From Candidatus Parcubacteria bacterium (GTDB lineage: Bacteria; Patescibacteria; Paceibacteria; UBA9973; UBA918), in assembly GCA_021731405.1 (NCBI GenBank), contig JAKFXN010000002.1, positions 22,882 to 86,881 of the forward strand: a DNA stretch of 64,000 bases. Direction: 5' to 3'. The notes beneath the pieces are model-generated. The model had not been told where the DNA came from. It did not search any database and worked only from the letters and a program-made list of their open reading frames with translations. Both the position numbers and the translations under genes were made by a program. Positions within the stretch are counted from its first letter, which is position 1; each line of letters opens with the position of its first letter. Positions 24,138-34,500 of this stretch are shown piece by piece.

Positions 24138-26033
24138 TTACACAATTCGGTTTGGGTCAATTTCAATGCGTATAAAAGGAGGGAGGTTCTTTAACGTTCG
24201 AACAAACTCAACCCTATTTTTAGCTTTACTATCGACCTTAAACAGGGCATGTCGCAGTATCTTAGCATCAGTTGAGCTGGGGTTGCTGTAATAGCTCCCT
24301 ACAAATGGCTCAGTCATTTTTTTGATTTGTCCCTCTACTTCAAGGACGGTTGTTTTTTCTCCAACCCAGCTCAGGAGTACAAAACAGCAGAAAGGCGGAT
24401 ATGAAAGTGTTTCGCGAAGCTCAATTTCTTCGTTATAAAATACTTCCAAACTACCATGGATGGCATTTTGGAGTACCGAGTCAGGAGTGGTCCTTGTTTG
24501 GACTAAGACTTGCTGCGAACTCAGTTCGCGCAGTTGTAAAAGTAACCGAAACACATTTTCGTCAGCTCGCCAGGTAGGATTTGAGCGAGTAGCATCAAGT
24601 GAAATAATGGCACTCAGGTCTACTCCTTGCAGAGTCAGGTATGGAATAGCCATCTGGGTACCTACGAGGATAGCTCCACGGGTAGTGTAAAAATCATCAA
24701 TAATCTTTTTGGCTTTTTTCCGTGTTGACCCAGTGACGTGGTCTAACAGAAAAACGCGATGATCTTTAAAGTGTAAGACGGCTTCGTCGTAGACCTGTTG
24801 TATACCAATACCGCGTGGGCGAAGGCGCCACGAACCGCAGTCGGGACAAGTGTCTGCTGCTCGTATCTTTTTCCCCGAAGTACTTGAAACAAACCACCGT
24901 TCCTCGTTGCCTGTCTTTGAGACTGTTTTAACTAAAGAGTACGGGGTCTCGGAGTCAGGGCAGCGAAAAATGTACCCACAATCAATGCACGTAACAACAG
25001 GTGCAATACCTCTACGAGCACCATACATATAGACTCTGCCTTTGGCATCAAGTACATTTTGCGCCCGAGCTTTAAGTTCTTTTGAAAAGAGAGAAAAAGG
25101 AGCTTCGGGGGTAGATTTATCATGCTGTTCAATGATGGTGAGTGGGGAAGCAAAAGAGATGCGCTTAGTTTCTTCGTTGTAGGTGCTAAATTGCTCGGCT
25201 CGACGTTTATACTCATCTTCAGTTTTTGGTAAGATGTCACCGAGCAAAATACTCCGCCCTGTTACTTTGGCGTAGGTTTCAAGTACAACACGGTGGTCGA
25301 GATATGGTCTGTTTGGGCTGCGATAAAAATCCGAGGCAGAGTTTTCAATGATTATCGAAAGTAAATCAACTCTATCAAGATAGGCGTGTGAGGGGGTGGT
25401 GATGATAAGTTTGGCGAGACTGGTGTCTTCATATGAAGCGTACGCTTTTTGTCGCTGTGATTTTACCTGTGCTGGGGAAAATACCACCACCCTATCTTCA
25501 ATCCCTTGTGACAGGTGTTTCTGTGCATACTCAACGTCAGCACTTGTGGGTACCACAAATACTACAGAGCCGCGGCGTGCAAGCACTCCTCGGATATGGC
25601 TCCGATAGGCAACGTACCTATCTTTCATCGCTGCAGTCAGTAGTTGTGGAATAGTGTCTTCATTGTGAACGAGTGAGGAGACCAGTGGATACAGGTATTG
25701 TCCTGTTCGAACATCAGTCGGAAGGAGTTGATACAAAATGGCTCCGATAGACGCTGGATACACTTCTGTTAATTTTGTGGCCGTGTCGCTGATGTTTTTT
25801 GGGACGGCGGTATTTGGTGTTTGCTCTGGTAGTTTACGTAAGGTAAAAGAAGCGTTTTTAAGTGAAGTTTTGTTGTGGGCAACCGGTGTCACTTCTGTCA
25901 CCACCGCTTTGTGTTCTTTGCCGCGAATTGGGATTGAAAGGAAGGAGCCGATTCCGTACTCCACACTACTAAAGTAAGATAACGTGTCGATTTTAGTGCC
26001 ACGAATAAGTGGAATAACCTGAATGACAAACAT
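24138..26033 (-). CDS. PriA-like primosomal protein N' with lost helicase motor motifs
   Basis: The 631-residue protein follows the PriA layout: N-terminal DNA-binding region, helicase core, a zinc-binding insert (CIDCGYIFRC near 344-353, then CPDCGSWRL), motif V-like ILVGTQM, and the C-terminal domain. However, Walker A (GxGKT) is absent around residues 130-160. Walker B DEEH is replaced by ENSA within 227-236. The motif III position reads LGDILP instead of GSATP, and the QxxGRxGR arginine motif is not found. It therefore cannot be a normal ATP-driven helicase. It may retain fork binding and DnaB loading. Confidence 0.82.
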   Translation of the reverse strand: MFVIQVIPLIRGTKIDTLSYFSSVEYGIGSFLSIPIRGKEHKAVVTEVTPVAHNKTSLKNASFTLRKLPEQTPNTAVPKNISDTATKLTEVYPASIGAILYQLLPTDVRTGQYLYPLVSSLVHNEDTIPQLLTAAMKDRYVAYRSHIRGVLARRGSVVFVVPTSADVEYAQKHLSQGIEDRVVVFSPAQVKSQRQKAYASYEDTSLAKLIITTPSHAYLDRVDLLSIIIENSASDFYRSPNRPYLDHRVVLETYAKVTGRSILLGDILPKTEDEYKRRAEQFSTYNEETKRISFASPLTIIEQHDKSTPEAPFSLFSKELKARAQNVLDAKGRVYMYGARRGIAPVVTCIDCGYIFRCPDSETPYSLVKTVSKTGNEERWFVSSTSGKKIRAADTCPDCGSWRLRPRGIGIQQVYDEAVLHFKDHRVFLLDHVTGSTRKKAKKIIDDFYTTRGAILVGTQMAIPYLTLQGVDLSAIISLDATRSNPTWRADENVFRLLLQLRELSSQQVLVQTRTTPDSVLQNAIHGSLEVFYNEEIELRETLSYPPFCCFVLLSWVGEKTTVLEVEGQIKKMTEPFVGSYYSNPSSTDAKILRHALFKVDSKAKNRVEFVRTLKNLPPFIRIEIDPNRIV

Positions 26034-26107
26034 GTGGGGCTATTGTAACAGAAGCCGTGCTCTTAAGTCAGAGTGCAGCTGGCTTCAGCAATAAAAGTTA
26101 GGAAAGT

Positions 26108-27607
26108 CTAGAATTCGTCGAGATAAGACACTTTGGCACCAATAGACGAGAGGCGTTCTATGAGTTTTTCGTAGCCTCGGTTAATACTGTAGATATTGCG
26201 AAGAACGCTCTGTCCAGAAGCCGCTAACATGGCGATGAGAAGGATAGTAGCTGGCCGTAAAGCTGGTGGGCAGATAAGCTCAGTCGCTTTTAGGGCAGTA
26301 GGACCGGTGATGTAGATGCGGTGCGGGTCTGCCAAAACTGTCTCAGCACCAAGCTTGTCTAGTTCAGTAAAATAAATTGCTCGCTTTTCGTATACCCAGT
26401 CGTGGATAAGCGTTTGTCCCTCAGCTTGAGTGGCTATGACCGCAAAGAAAGGGAGGTTGTCGATATTGAGCCCTGGGTACACTGAAGGATGAATTTTTTC
26501 ATGGAGGGCCTTAAGTTCAGATGGTTTGGTGGTAATATCGACAAGCTTAGTGACTCCATTGTGACTGAAATACGGTTTAGATTTTTTGTATTGGAAACCC
26601 ATCTTTTCTAACTTCAAAAGCTCAAGCTCCAAAAATTCAATCGGACAACGAGTAATGGTGATAGAAGATTTGGTCACAATCGCAGCGGCCAAGAAAAACA
26701 TACTGTCGGTAGGATCTTCTGACAGAGTGTAGGCAACATCTTGGTTAATTTCTGGGAGACCAGTCACGGTAAGAGTTGTGGTACCAACTCCTTCTATTTG
26801 TACCCCAAGTAGTTGAAGGAAAGTACAAACTTCTTGCACCATGTAGTTGGCGGAGGCGTATTTAATAACAGTTGTCTTCGGATTTTTGGCTGCCGCAAAA
26901 AGAGTGTTTTCTGTCACCGTGTCACCAGACTCGTAGAGAATAATTTCTTCGGGAGAAGTAAAGGTTGTCTTTACTTCATACGCTTTGTCGGTCGTTTTAA
27001 TATCAACACCAAAGTTTTGTAATGCATAGAAGTGTGGCATGACGGTTCGACTACCGAGTTTGCATCCACCTGACTGTGGGAGACTAAAAGAATTAATCAG
27101 ATGTATGAGTGGTCCGATAAACATCACAATACTACGAGTTTTTTTGGCAGCCTCAACATCAATTTTATTAAGGGTAAACTTTTTTGGCGGGGTGATAACC
27201 ACGCTGTTTGCTTTCCACTCTACTCGCACGCCGATACTTTCGAGTACTTCAATAATTCGATGCACTTCTTCAATCCGTGGCATGCGATGGAGTGTTGTAG
27301 TGCCACGGTTGAGCAAGCTGGCACAGAGAAGCCCAACTGCACCGTTTTTAGAGGTATTTGTCTCGATAGTTCCCGATAGTTTTTTGCCTCCCTCTATCTG
27401 GATATTTACCGTACCAGGGGAGAGGGTAATGAGGTTTTTACCGAGTGCTTGTCCGATGCGTTTTAGCATGTCGGCACTCACGTTTTGTTTACCAGACTCA
27501 ATCCGGGCAATAGCGCTTTGTGTTGTCTTTAATTTTTTTGCTAGGTCAGCCTGAGTAATCCCTTTGGTCTCGCGCATGTCTGCGATACGGTGTCCGATAT
27601 TTTGCAT
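26108..27607 (-). CDS. murA: XRE-type HTH fused to UDP-GlcNAc 1-carboxyvinyltransferase
   Basis: Residues 1-60 are a Cro/C1-type helix-turn-helix (GITQADLAKKLKTTQSAIARIESG). Residues about 66-499 are MurA, with Lys87-Asn88 in the N-terminal loop and the catalytic Cys182 in SGGCKLGSR. The enzyme makes the first committed step of peptidoglycan synthesis. The HTH suggests it also binds DNA, perhaps its own operator: a 20-bp palindrome overlaps its promoter at 27618-27637. The divergent neighbour is an mreB paralog. Both catalytic residues are kept, so it should be active. Confidence 0.92.
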   Translation of the reverse strand: MQNIGHRIADMRETKGITQADLAKKLKTTQSAIARIESGKQNVSADMLKRIGQALGKNLITLSPGTVNIQIEGGKKLSGTIETNTSKNGAVGLLCASLLNRGTTTLHRMPRIEEVHRIIEVLESIGVRVEWKANSVVITPPKKFTLNKIDVEAAKKTRSIVMFIGPLIHLINSFSLPQSGGCKLGSRTVMPHFYALQNFGVDIKTTDKAYEVKTTFTSPEEIILYESGDTVTENTLFAAAKNPKTTVIKYASANYMVQEVCTFLQLLGVQIEGVGTTTLTVTGLPEINQDVAYTLSEDPTDSMFFLAAAIVTKSSITITRCPIEFLELELLKLEKMGFQYKKSKPYFSHNGVTKLVDITTKPSELKALHEKIHPSVYPGLNIDNLPFFAVIATQAEGQTLIHDWVYEKRAIYFTELDKLGAETVLADPHRIYITGPTALKATELICPPALRPATILLIAMLAASGQSVLRNIYSINRGYEKLIERLSSIGAKVSYLDEF

Positions 27608-27616
27608 AATAAACCC

Positions 27617-27637
27617 AGTATAGCATAGATGCTATAC
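27617..27637. promoter_or_regulatory. 20-bp palindromic operator overlapping the HTH-murA -10 box
   Basis: gtatagcat-ag-atgctatac (27618-27637) is a perfect 9-bp inverted repeat. The minus-strand -10 (TATACT, 27622-27617) for HTH-murA overlaps one arm. It lies in the 79-bp divergent region before mreB, and binding by the HTH domain would affect murA and possibly mreB. Confidence 0.65.
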
Positions 27638-27649
27638 ACTAGCCCTTTA

Positions 27650-27677
27650 TTGATTTGTGGAAAAAGAGTAGTATGTA
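27650..27677 (+). promoter_or_regulatory. candidate promoter of the first mreB paralog
   Basis: TTGATT and TATGTA are 16 nt apart, with the -10 ending 9 nt before ATG 27687, so the leader would be only a few nucleotides. Confidence 0.45.
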
Positions 27678-27686
27678 GGGACATAT

Positions 27687-28703
27687 ATGTTTTGGGATAA
27701 CCTCACACCAAAGATTGGTATCGACTTAGGTACTACAAGCATCTTGGTGTTTGTGCCAGGGCAAGGCATTGTTCTCAATGAGCCTTCCGTTGTTGCAGTA
27801 TCAGATGACAATCAAGTCTTGGCTGTTGGTGCGGAAGCAAAGCGAATGATTGGACGCACACCAGATAGTATTCGCGCTTATCGTCCCATGAAAGACGGAG
27901 TTATCGCTGATTACCGCGTGACTGAGGTAATGCTTAGATACTTTTTGCGAAAGGCTCTCAGCCGTTACAATATTTTTAAACCAGATGTGATGGTCTCGGT
28001 GCCTGCCGGAGTGACATCGACCGAACGACGTGCGGTAGTTGAGGCGACTATTAAAGCGGGCGCGCGAAACGCCTATGTGGTGAAAGAACCAATTTTGGCA
28101 GCTATTGGCGCCGGGGTACCTATTTATGAACCGCAGGGACACATGATTGTTGATATTGGCGGCGGCACCATTGACGTAGCGGTTATTTCTCTTGGCGGTA
28201 TTGTGGCGGCAAACTCAGTAAAATGTGCAGGTAACCGCATAGACGCGTCGATTATTGATTATGTAAAAAAGACTCGGAACCTTTCAATTGGCGAGAAGAC
28301 CGCTGAAGAAATTAAAATAACCGTTGGTTCAGCCTTGCCACTTGAGGAAGAACTTATGATGGAGATTAAAGGGCGTGATGTGCTTTCTGGATTACCTCGT
28401 ACTACCGAAATCAGAACCAATGAAGTAGTGCGAGCAATTGGGCGAGAACTCCGAGAAATGGTCAAAGCTATTAAAGACGTTTTCCAAGAAACACCACCTG
28501 AGCTCGCGGCTGATATTATTGATGGCGGCATTATTATGACAGGCGGAACTTCACAGCTCCGAAATTTTCCAGAGCTCGTGCGGCGTCGCTCGGGGGTAAA
28601 AGCTCATCTGGCAGACCAGGCACTTTTTTGTGTAGCGACCGGTACCGGTATTGCACTTGAGCATCTGGATGTCTACAAACGCACTGTTTTGGCCAAGCGC
28701 TAA
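27687..28703 (+). CDS. mreB: MreB/Mbl-type actin-like protein (paralog 1)
   Basis: The 338-residue protein has the actin-fold phosphate loops of MreB: IGIDLGTTSILVFV at the start, DIGGGTIDVAVISLGG at about 152-167, and MTGGTSQLRNFPEL near 290. The MreB-specific segment IGEKTAEEIK is also present. It polymerises under the membrane to guide wall synthesis. This copy is away from mreC and mreD, is divergent from HTH-murA, and is followed by its own terminator. A second copy lies at 40993, so this one may be a specialised Mbl-like filament. Confidence 0.93.
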   Translation: MFWDNLTPKIGIDLGTTSILVFVPGQGIVLNEPSVVAVSDDNQVLAVGAEAKRMIGRTPDSIRAYRPMKDGVIADYRVTEVMLRYFLRKALSRYNIFKPDVMVSVPAGVTSTERRAVVEATIKAGARNAYVVKEPILAAIGAGVPIYEPQGHMIVDIGGGTIDVAVISLGGIVAANSVKCAGNRIDASIIDYVKKTRNLSIGEKTAEEIKITVGSALPLEEELMMEIKGRDVLSGLPRTTEIRTNEVVRAIGRELREMVKAIKDVFQETPPELAADIIDGGIIMTGGTSQLRNFPELVRRRSGVKAHLADQALFCVATGTGIALEHLDVYKRTVLAKR

Positions 28704-28710
28704 AAATAAA

Positions 28711-28742
28711 TACCTGGAAGCAAAGCTTTCAGGTATTTTTTA
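28711..28742 (+). terminator. terminator after the first mreB
   Basis: The stem aatacctggaagc/gctttcaggtatt (one G-U) has an aaa loop and a T-run. Confidence 0.85.
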
Positions 28743-28791
28743 GGGGATTTCAAACCCGTTCTTTCGACACGAGTAAGATACAATAAGGGTA

Positions 28792-31554
28792 ATGACAGAA
28801 GGTGTACCAAAACAATTCTCTTCCCCCGAGGAAGAGCTTGTGTATTTACGGCAACAAATCGCAGACCGCGAACGCGAATTATTGATGCGAAATCCTGAGA
28901 CAGATGGAGCGGACACTGAGACTATCGGTCGCCAAGAAATCAAAGAGTACGCGACTTTTACGCCGCAAGTCATCTTGGCACGGGAACACGCCCTTGATCC
29001 CCATACTCTGGCTGCATCTGTCGAGCAGGTAGCTATTTCGCATGACCCAGTGGCCGATATTATGAAAGTGGCTACGGAAAAAGGTATTCGTAATGCTCTT
29101 TCAGTGCTTGAAAAAGTAAATAACGCTTACGTGATAGATGAGGTGCATCGTCAGCTGGTTGAATACATTAGTGCAGGAGCATCCTTTCAAGATTTAAAAG
29201 AAGGTATGGCTCCGTGGCATGTGCTCCATATGACCTTGTATGAAGTTACTCTGCCGGAAGTCACAGCTGTAGCTAGTAAAGAATATCAGCTGGCTGAGCT
29301 TGTTGGGATGATGGAGCAGTTGTTTGCTGGGTTACGCACTATCGGCTCACAGCAGGCAAATAATCACTTTGTAATTGAGATTGCTGTGGCAGACAACAGT
29401 GATGATATTGTATTTTACGTTGCTGTACCAAATCAGTTTGTGACGCTGTTTGAGAAGCAGACACTTTCCCTGTTCCCATTTGCTGAACTGACCGTAAAGT
29501 CACATGACTACAATATCTTTGTGGATGGGGGCACCACCCTTGTTTCTGAAGTCGCTCTAACCAAGCATCCTATTTATCCGCTGCGTACACATGAAGCGTT
29601 TACCTCAGATCCGCTTGCTGTCTTACTAAACGCTTTTTCTAAAATTGAACGTGAGGGTGGGGGAGCAGCAATACAGTTTGTGATGCGTCACCCTGTTCGC
29701 CAGTACCGTAAAGACTACGAGGGTATTATCAAAAATATCCAAAAAGGGATGAAGGCTTCGGAGGCTATCTCTCGTAGTACAGTAAGCGGCAGCCTCATTG
29801 CCGGTGTGAGTGATCTGTTTTCATCAAAAAAGAAAGACGCTATGGAGGAGCCAAAAACAATTGATTCAGAGAAAATTGAAATCTTTTCACGCAAAATTAA
29901 GACAGACATTATTGAGACCAATATTAGGATTGCTGTTTCAGCTAAAGAGCCACGCCGAGCGGAGCAAATCCTGACCGAAATTGAATCCACCCTCAATCAA
30001 TTTGGTGCCGTTGATGGAAATGCTTTTACTTTCAAACACAGTAAAGGAAGCGGCCTTCCAGCGATGCAAAAATCTTTTGCGTTTCGGGACTTTTCTGCAA
30101 AGGCAGCTCTTCCGCTTTCTCTCTCAGAACTCTCAGTCCTCATTCATTTCCCAAGTAACGGTATCTTAAGCTCACCACAGTTTAAACAGTCACAATCTGT
30201 AACTGCTCCAGCCCCACTCGATATGCCGACAGCAGGAACAATCTTGGGTGTAAATAAACATCGCAACGTCGAGACTCCTATCTATATGACAGAACTCGAC
30301 CGAATGCGGCACCTCTACATCATCGGACAGACCGGTACGGGTAAGTCTAAGTTTATGACTAACACCATCATCCAAGACATTCAGCAGGGAAATGGTGTTT
30401 GTATGATTGACCCGCACGGAACCGACATAGAAGAGGTGCTGGGTGCAATCCCTCCTGAGCGTGCCAAAGATGTTATTTATTTTGACCCTTCACAAATGGA
30501 TAATGTGGTAGGACTCAATATGCTTGAGTACGACGAAACAAAACCTGAACAAAAGACCTTTGTGGTCAATGAGCTTTTTTCTATTTTCCAAAAACTCTAT
30601 GGTGCCAATCCAGAGAGTATGGGGCCGATGTTTGAGCAATATTTTAGAAATGCCACTATGCTCGTGATGGAAGATCCAGAGAGTGGCAATACGCTCATGG
30701 ATATCTCACGTGTGATGGTGGACGCACAATATCGTCGTTATAAACTTTCAAAAGCCAAGAATCCCGTTGTTGTCCAATTTTGGACAGAGATAGCTACCAA
30801 AGCAGGTGGGGAAGCAGCGCTTGAAAATATCGTACCGTATATTGTATCTAAGTTTGATGTTTTTACCGCCAATGACTACATGCGTCCGATTATCGGGCAG
30901 CAAAAATCTGCCTTCAATTTTAGACAAGTGATGGATGAAAGAAAGATTCTGTTGGTGAATCTTTCAAAGGGGCGGCTAGGTGAAATTAATGCCAACCTCA
31001 TCGGTATGATTGTAGTTGGAAAGATTTTAATGGCAGCGCTCTCTCGGGTGGATGATCCGACGCGAAGCTTTCCTCCATTTTATTTACATATAGACGAATT
31101 CCAAAACGTTTCAACTCCAGCTATTGCATCAATTCTCTCTGAGGCACGGAAGTACAAACTCAGTCTGACTGTCGTACACCAGTTTATTGCGCAGCTGGAT
31201 CAAAATATAAAAGAGGCGGTATTTGGAAACGTTGGCTCCATAGTGTCGTTCCGAGTTGGTACTGAAGATGCACAATTTTTGGAGCAGCAATTTGCCCCAG
31301 TCTTTTCAGCTAAAGACATTATGAATGTGCCAAACTATAATGCCTTTTTGCGCATTTTGGTAAATGGTGTGCCAACTAAGCCGTTTAGTATGGCAACAAT
31401 GCCGCCTATTGTTTCTGACCCAGCTCGTGTGGCAGCTATTATTCAGGAAAGCGCGCTGCGTCATGGTCGTCCGCGAGCGGAAGTGGAAGCAGAGATAGCA
31501 GCGCGTTATGTTAAGAAGCCAGCGGCTGCTGGAGCAGCAGGCAGTATACTGTAA
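28792..31554 (+). CDS. large coupling-type ATPase (VirD4/TraG/HerA-like, DUF87 class)
   Basis: The 920-residue protein has an N-terminal region of about 480 residues without known motifs, then a RecA-like motor: Walker A GQTGTGKS at 512-519, IDPHGTD just after, and Walker B HIDEFQN around 767-772. The order matches type IV coupling proteins and conjugative ATPases. No convincing transmembrane helix is visible, so it may be peripheral. No relaxase, VirB4 or pilin genes are adjacent, so export of DNA or protein is only inferred. TACAAT ends 8 nt before the start, so the transcript is near-leaderless. It is followed 8 nt later by the LysM protein gene. Confidence 0.85.
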   Translation: MTEGVPKQFSSPEEELVYLRQQIADRERELLMRNPETDGADTETIGRQEIKEYATFTPQVILAREHALDPHTLAASVEQVAISHDPVADIMKVATEKGIRNALSVLEKVNNAYVIDEVHRQLVEYISAGASFQDLKEGMAPWHVLHMTLYEVTLPEVTAVASKEYQLAELVGMMEQLFAGLRTIGSQQANNHFVIEIAVADNSDDIVFYVAVPNQFVTLFEKQTLSLFPFAELTVKSHDYNIFVDGGTTLVSEVALTKHPIYPLRTHEAFTSDPLAVLLNAFSKIEREGGGAAIQFVMRHPVRQYRKDYEGIIKNIQKGMKASEAISRSTVSGSLIAGVSDLFSSKKKDAMEEPKTIDSEKIEIFSRKIKTDIIETNIRIAVSAKEPRRAEQILTEIESTLNQFGAVDGNAFTFKHSKGSGLPAMQKSFAFRDFSAKAALPLSLSELSVLIHFPSNGILSSPQFKQSQSVTAPAPLDMPTAGTILGVNKHRNVETPIYMTELDRMRHLYIIGQTGTGKSKFMTNTIIQDIQQGNGVCMIDPHGTDIEEVLGAIPPERAKDVIYFDPSQMDNVVGLNMLEYDETKPEQKTFVVNELFSIFQKLYGANPESMGPMFEQYFRNATMLVMEDPESGNTLMDISRVMVDAQYRRYKLSKAKNPVVVQFWTEIATKAGGEAALENIVPYIVSKFDVFTANDYMRPIIGQQKSAFNFRQVMDERKILLVNLSKGRLGEINANLIGMIVVGKILMAALSRVDDPTRSFPPFYLHIDEFQNVSTPAIASILSEARKYKLSLTVVHQFIAQLDQNIKEAVFGNVGSIVSFRVGTEDAQFLEQQFAPVFSAKDIMNVPNYNAFLRILVNGVPTKPFSMATMPPIVSDPARVAAIIQESALRHGRPRAEVEAEIAARYVKKPAAAGAAGSIL

Positions 31555-31562
31555 TTACTACT

Positions 31563-34500
31563 ATGAGTTCTGAACGACCTACTACAACTAATACCCTTGA
31601 GACTGGTCAAATAATCAGGATATTCGAACAGACACAAAGTCTAAAGCTTACTCATGAGGCGGAGCACTCAGTCATGCAGAGTGCAGCCGACAAACTCAAA
31701 GAGGAGGGAGTGTTTAACACACACAAAGAGCTTTTTGTTGCGGCTTGGGGCTTACATGAACAGATTACTAGAGGTCTGAATGAGCTCATCGTCGCTGAAA
31801 AAAATAAAACACTGAGCCCCTATCACGTCAGACTTCTTCGTGATGTCGAAAATACAGATATAGAATTTGCTGCCATAAAAAACGAGGTTATAAAAATATT
31901 GACTACTCTGGGGTATGAAGAACAAGAGGTTCCTGAAAACCAAACAGCTCTAGAATCCGAGGCTCCTGCCGCGACTAATGAGGTGGCAATTGAAGTGGGT
32001 GCTAGTTCAGAACCAGAAATGTCCGAGGTAGCACTTGCTACGGAGGTGCAAGAAAATAATCCGTCGGAAATAGCCAAACTAACAGAACTATATCGACTTG
32101 CCGATATTAGTGCGTTTAGAATAAATCCGAGCGAAAATAGAATTCAATATAAAACGTTTGATGTTATTGAAAGTGATATACAGGGCGTGCTTACTAATGC
32201 TGGTTTCAATAGTGGAATGGTCTTAGTCTTTATGAATGAGGCGGTGAATCGCCTTAAACATGAAATCAATGAATTGCTACAGCGGCAAGCAGCAGAAAGT
32301 AACTCAGACGAGAAACAAAGATTGCGAGCAATAGTCACAGAGAAGTACCAGGAGATATTAACAGCTGTCGCTGGCTTCATGTTAACGGAAAAGGTAGACG
32401 AGGCAGAAGGGTTGGTTGATAGCGAGCTTCCAACCGAAGGTCTCGATAATCTTGATGACGCAATAGAGTCCACGCTTCAAGAGTTCGCTACTTTGGAACA
32501 AAGTGGTCTTTACACTGATAACGATACTGCTTTTAAGAAAGCGGCTGTTGCTGCTGGGAGACTGCAATCATATACAGAAACGGATGAGGTCAGGGCGTCA
32601 CACGACAAAGAGCGTTACTTACGCAAACTACAGGCTGCCTTGGCAGAAATCAAAGGTCAGACAGAAGACAATGTCCCTGAAGTAATCCTTACCGACACGA
32701 CAGCCCCTGAAATTGCAATGGAAGTAGCAGAGCGAGCCATTCTTGATGAAGCTGTTGCTGAGCCGGTCGTCGTGACTCCTGAATTCGCTAATCTTGAACC
32801 AGTAGAAGAAGTTTCACTCAAAAATCCAGGAGTGCTCTCTGTTGAGGAAGTGGCAGGAAAAAAGAAACACGAAGCGCTGTTTGAAGTAAAGAGTGAATAT
32901 AAAGAAAAACAGCAAGCCTACAAAGAGGCCTTAGCTGATTTTTACGAAGAGCAAAAAAGTAACGCCACAATACAGTCACAAATCGGAGCGGGATTTAGAA
33001 AAATAACTGGCCTGGGCCTGAGTCCAGAACTCCCTCCAGCGATTTTAGCGTTGCAAAATGAATACAAGCAGTTACGGGCCGTCTACGCTGAGTCATTAAA
33101 CCAAGCTCTTATCGAGCGTTCACAAAGAGAGGGAAACAGAGAACATAGTCTTGCTTCTGATGGAGCTAAGATTGCTTTTGGTAAGAAGTTTATTTTAAAA
33201 CCAAATCAAGAGATAGTGGCGCTGCAAGAAACCGCCATACTGTCACCAGAAGTGAAAGAAAGGCTTGGTCGAGTGATGGAGTTGATGGCTAAACATAAGT
33301 GGGCCGCGAGAATTGGTATTGTGGCCGCAGCCGGTATTGTTGGTGGGCTAAGTGGTGGAGCAGGATTCGTGTTGGCTGGTGCTGGGGCCGCTAGTTTCCA
33401 GGCCTCTAAGATGGCTCTTTCTGCTGTCGCTGGTGCGGGTGCTGGGTACGGAGCAAATAGGCTGACCCAAGGTGGGGTAGATAAAGCCTCAGCTAATTTT
33501 GATACTACAAGCAAGGGGTTCACACTAGCTGATCTAGATGCGTTTGAGACAGAGCTCATTAGTGCCGAGTCGAACCTTCGGTCAGCCAAAACGAGACAAA
33601 AAGTCGCTACGATTGGCGCAGCTGTGTTGGCGGGAGGCACAACTGGGTACAGTCTCGCATCTGTTGATGTAGATAGTTTTTTGCCGGGGAATAGGGAAGG
33701 GTTAAGCAAGGAAGCGGTCGACAGAATAGTGGCTGATGAAATCGCTGCTTCTGGAGTCGTGGATTCAAATAATCCTACAGCTGATTCTTCTCCCGTATCA
33801 ACTGAACAGAAAGTCGAAGCAATACCAGAAATACCTGGTTTTAAGATTGAGACATTTACTATTCCGTACTACGGATTTTCTAGTGGTGGAGAAACTTTTG
33901 AGACAGTAATAGCTAACACAAAAATTGAGGGAGCGTTTAGTACTGGTCCATTACCTGAAGCGAACAGGCTTGAACTCATAAAAGAAATAAAACTCAGTAT
34001 GGATGGTTCGCTCTATGCTCATCCAAGCATACCAGAAGGTAAACTTGAAGCGGAGGTATTAAGCAAGGTGCAGGCGAAGTTCGCGGATGCTCCTTGGTAC
34101 AGAGAAGCTGGAATAACCAAAATCAATATCGGGCATATGTACAACCAGGAATATACAATGCCTGGGTTAGAGCCTGTGGAGGTGTCTGAAAAAATAATAA
34201 CCGGCGCGTCTCAAGAAAAAATTGGTTCAACCTATGTTGTACAAAAGGGAGACACTCTTTCTGAAATAACTGAAAAAAGATTCGCAGAGCAATTGAAAGA
34301 CATTCCAGCCAATAAGCGGGGAGTTCTTTTGGACGAATTATTTAGAAACATTCAAGCAGATGCTGACTTGCGTGGTTCTCTCGGTATTCGAAGTGGGGAT
34401 GTCGATTTAATTTACCCAAATGAAAAACTAAATCTCGACGGTGTTGAAGCTGAACTAACGAGGCTCGTAGAGCGAGAACAGATACTGGAAAATTTCCGTA

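Noticed and set aside
28792..31554. FtsK-type DNA translocase
   Set aside because: The order of motifs and IDPHGTD/HIDEFQN strings fit coupling or HerA-type ATPases better, and no membrane helices or gamma domain were seen.
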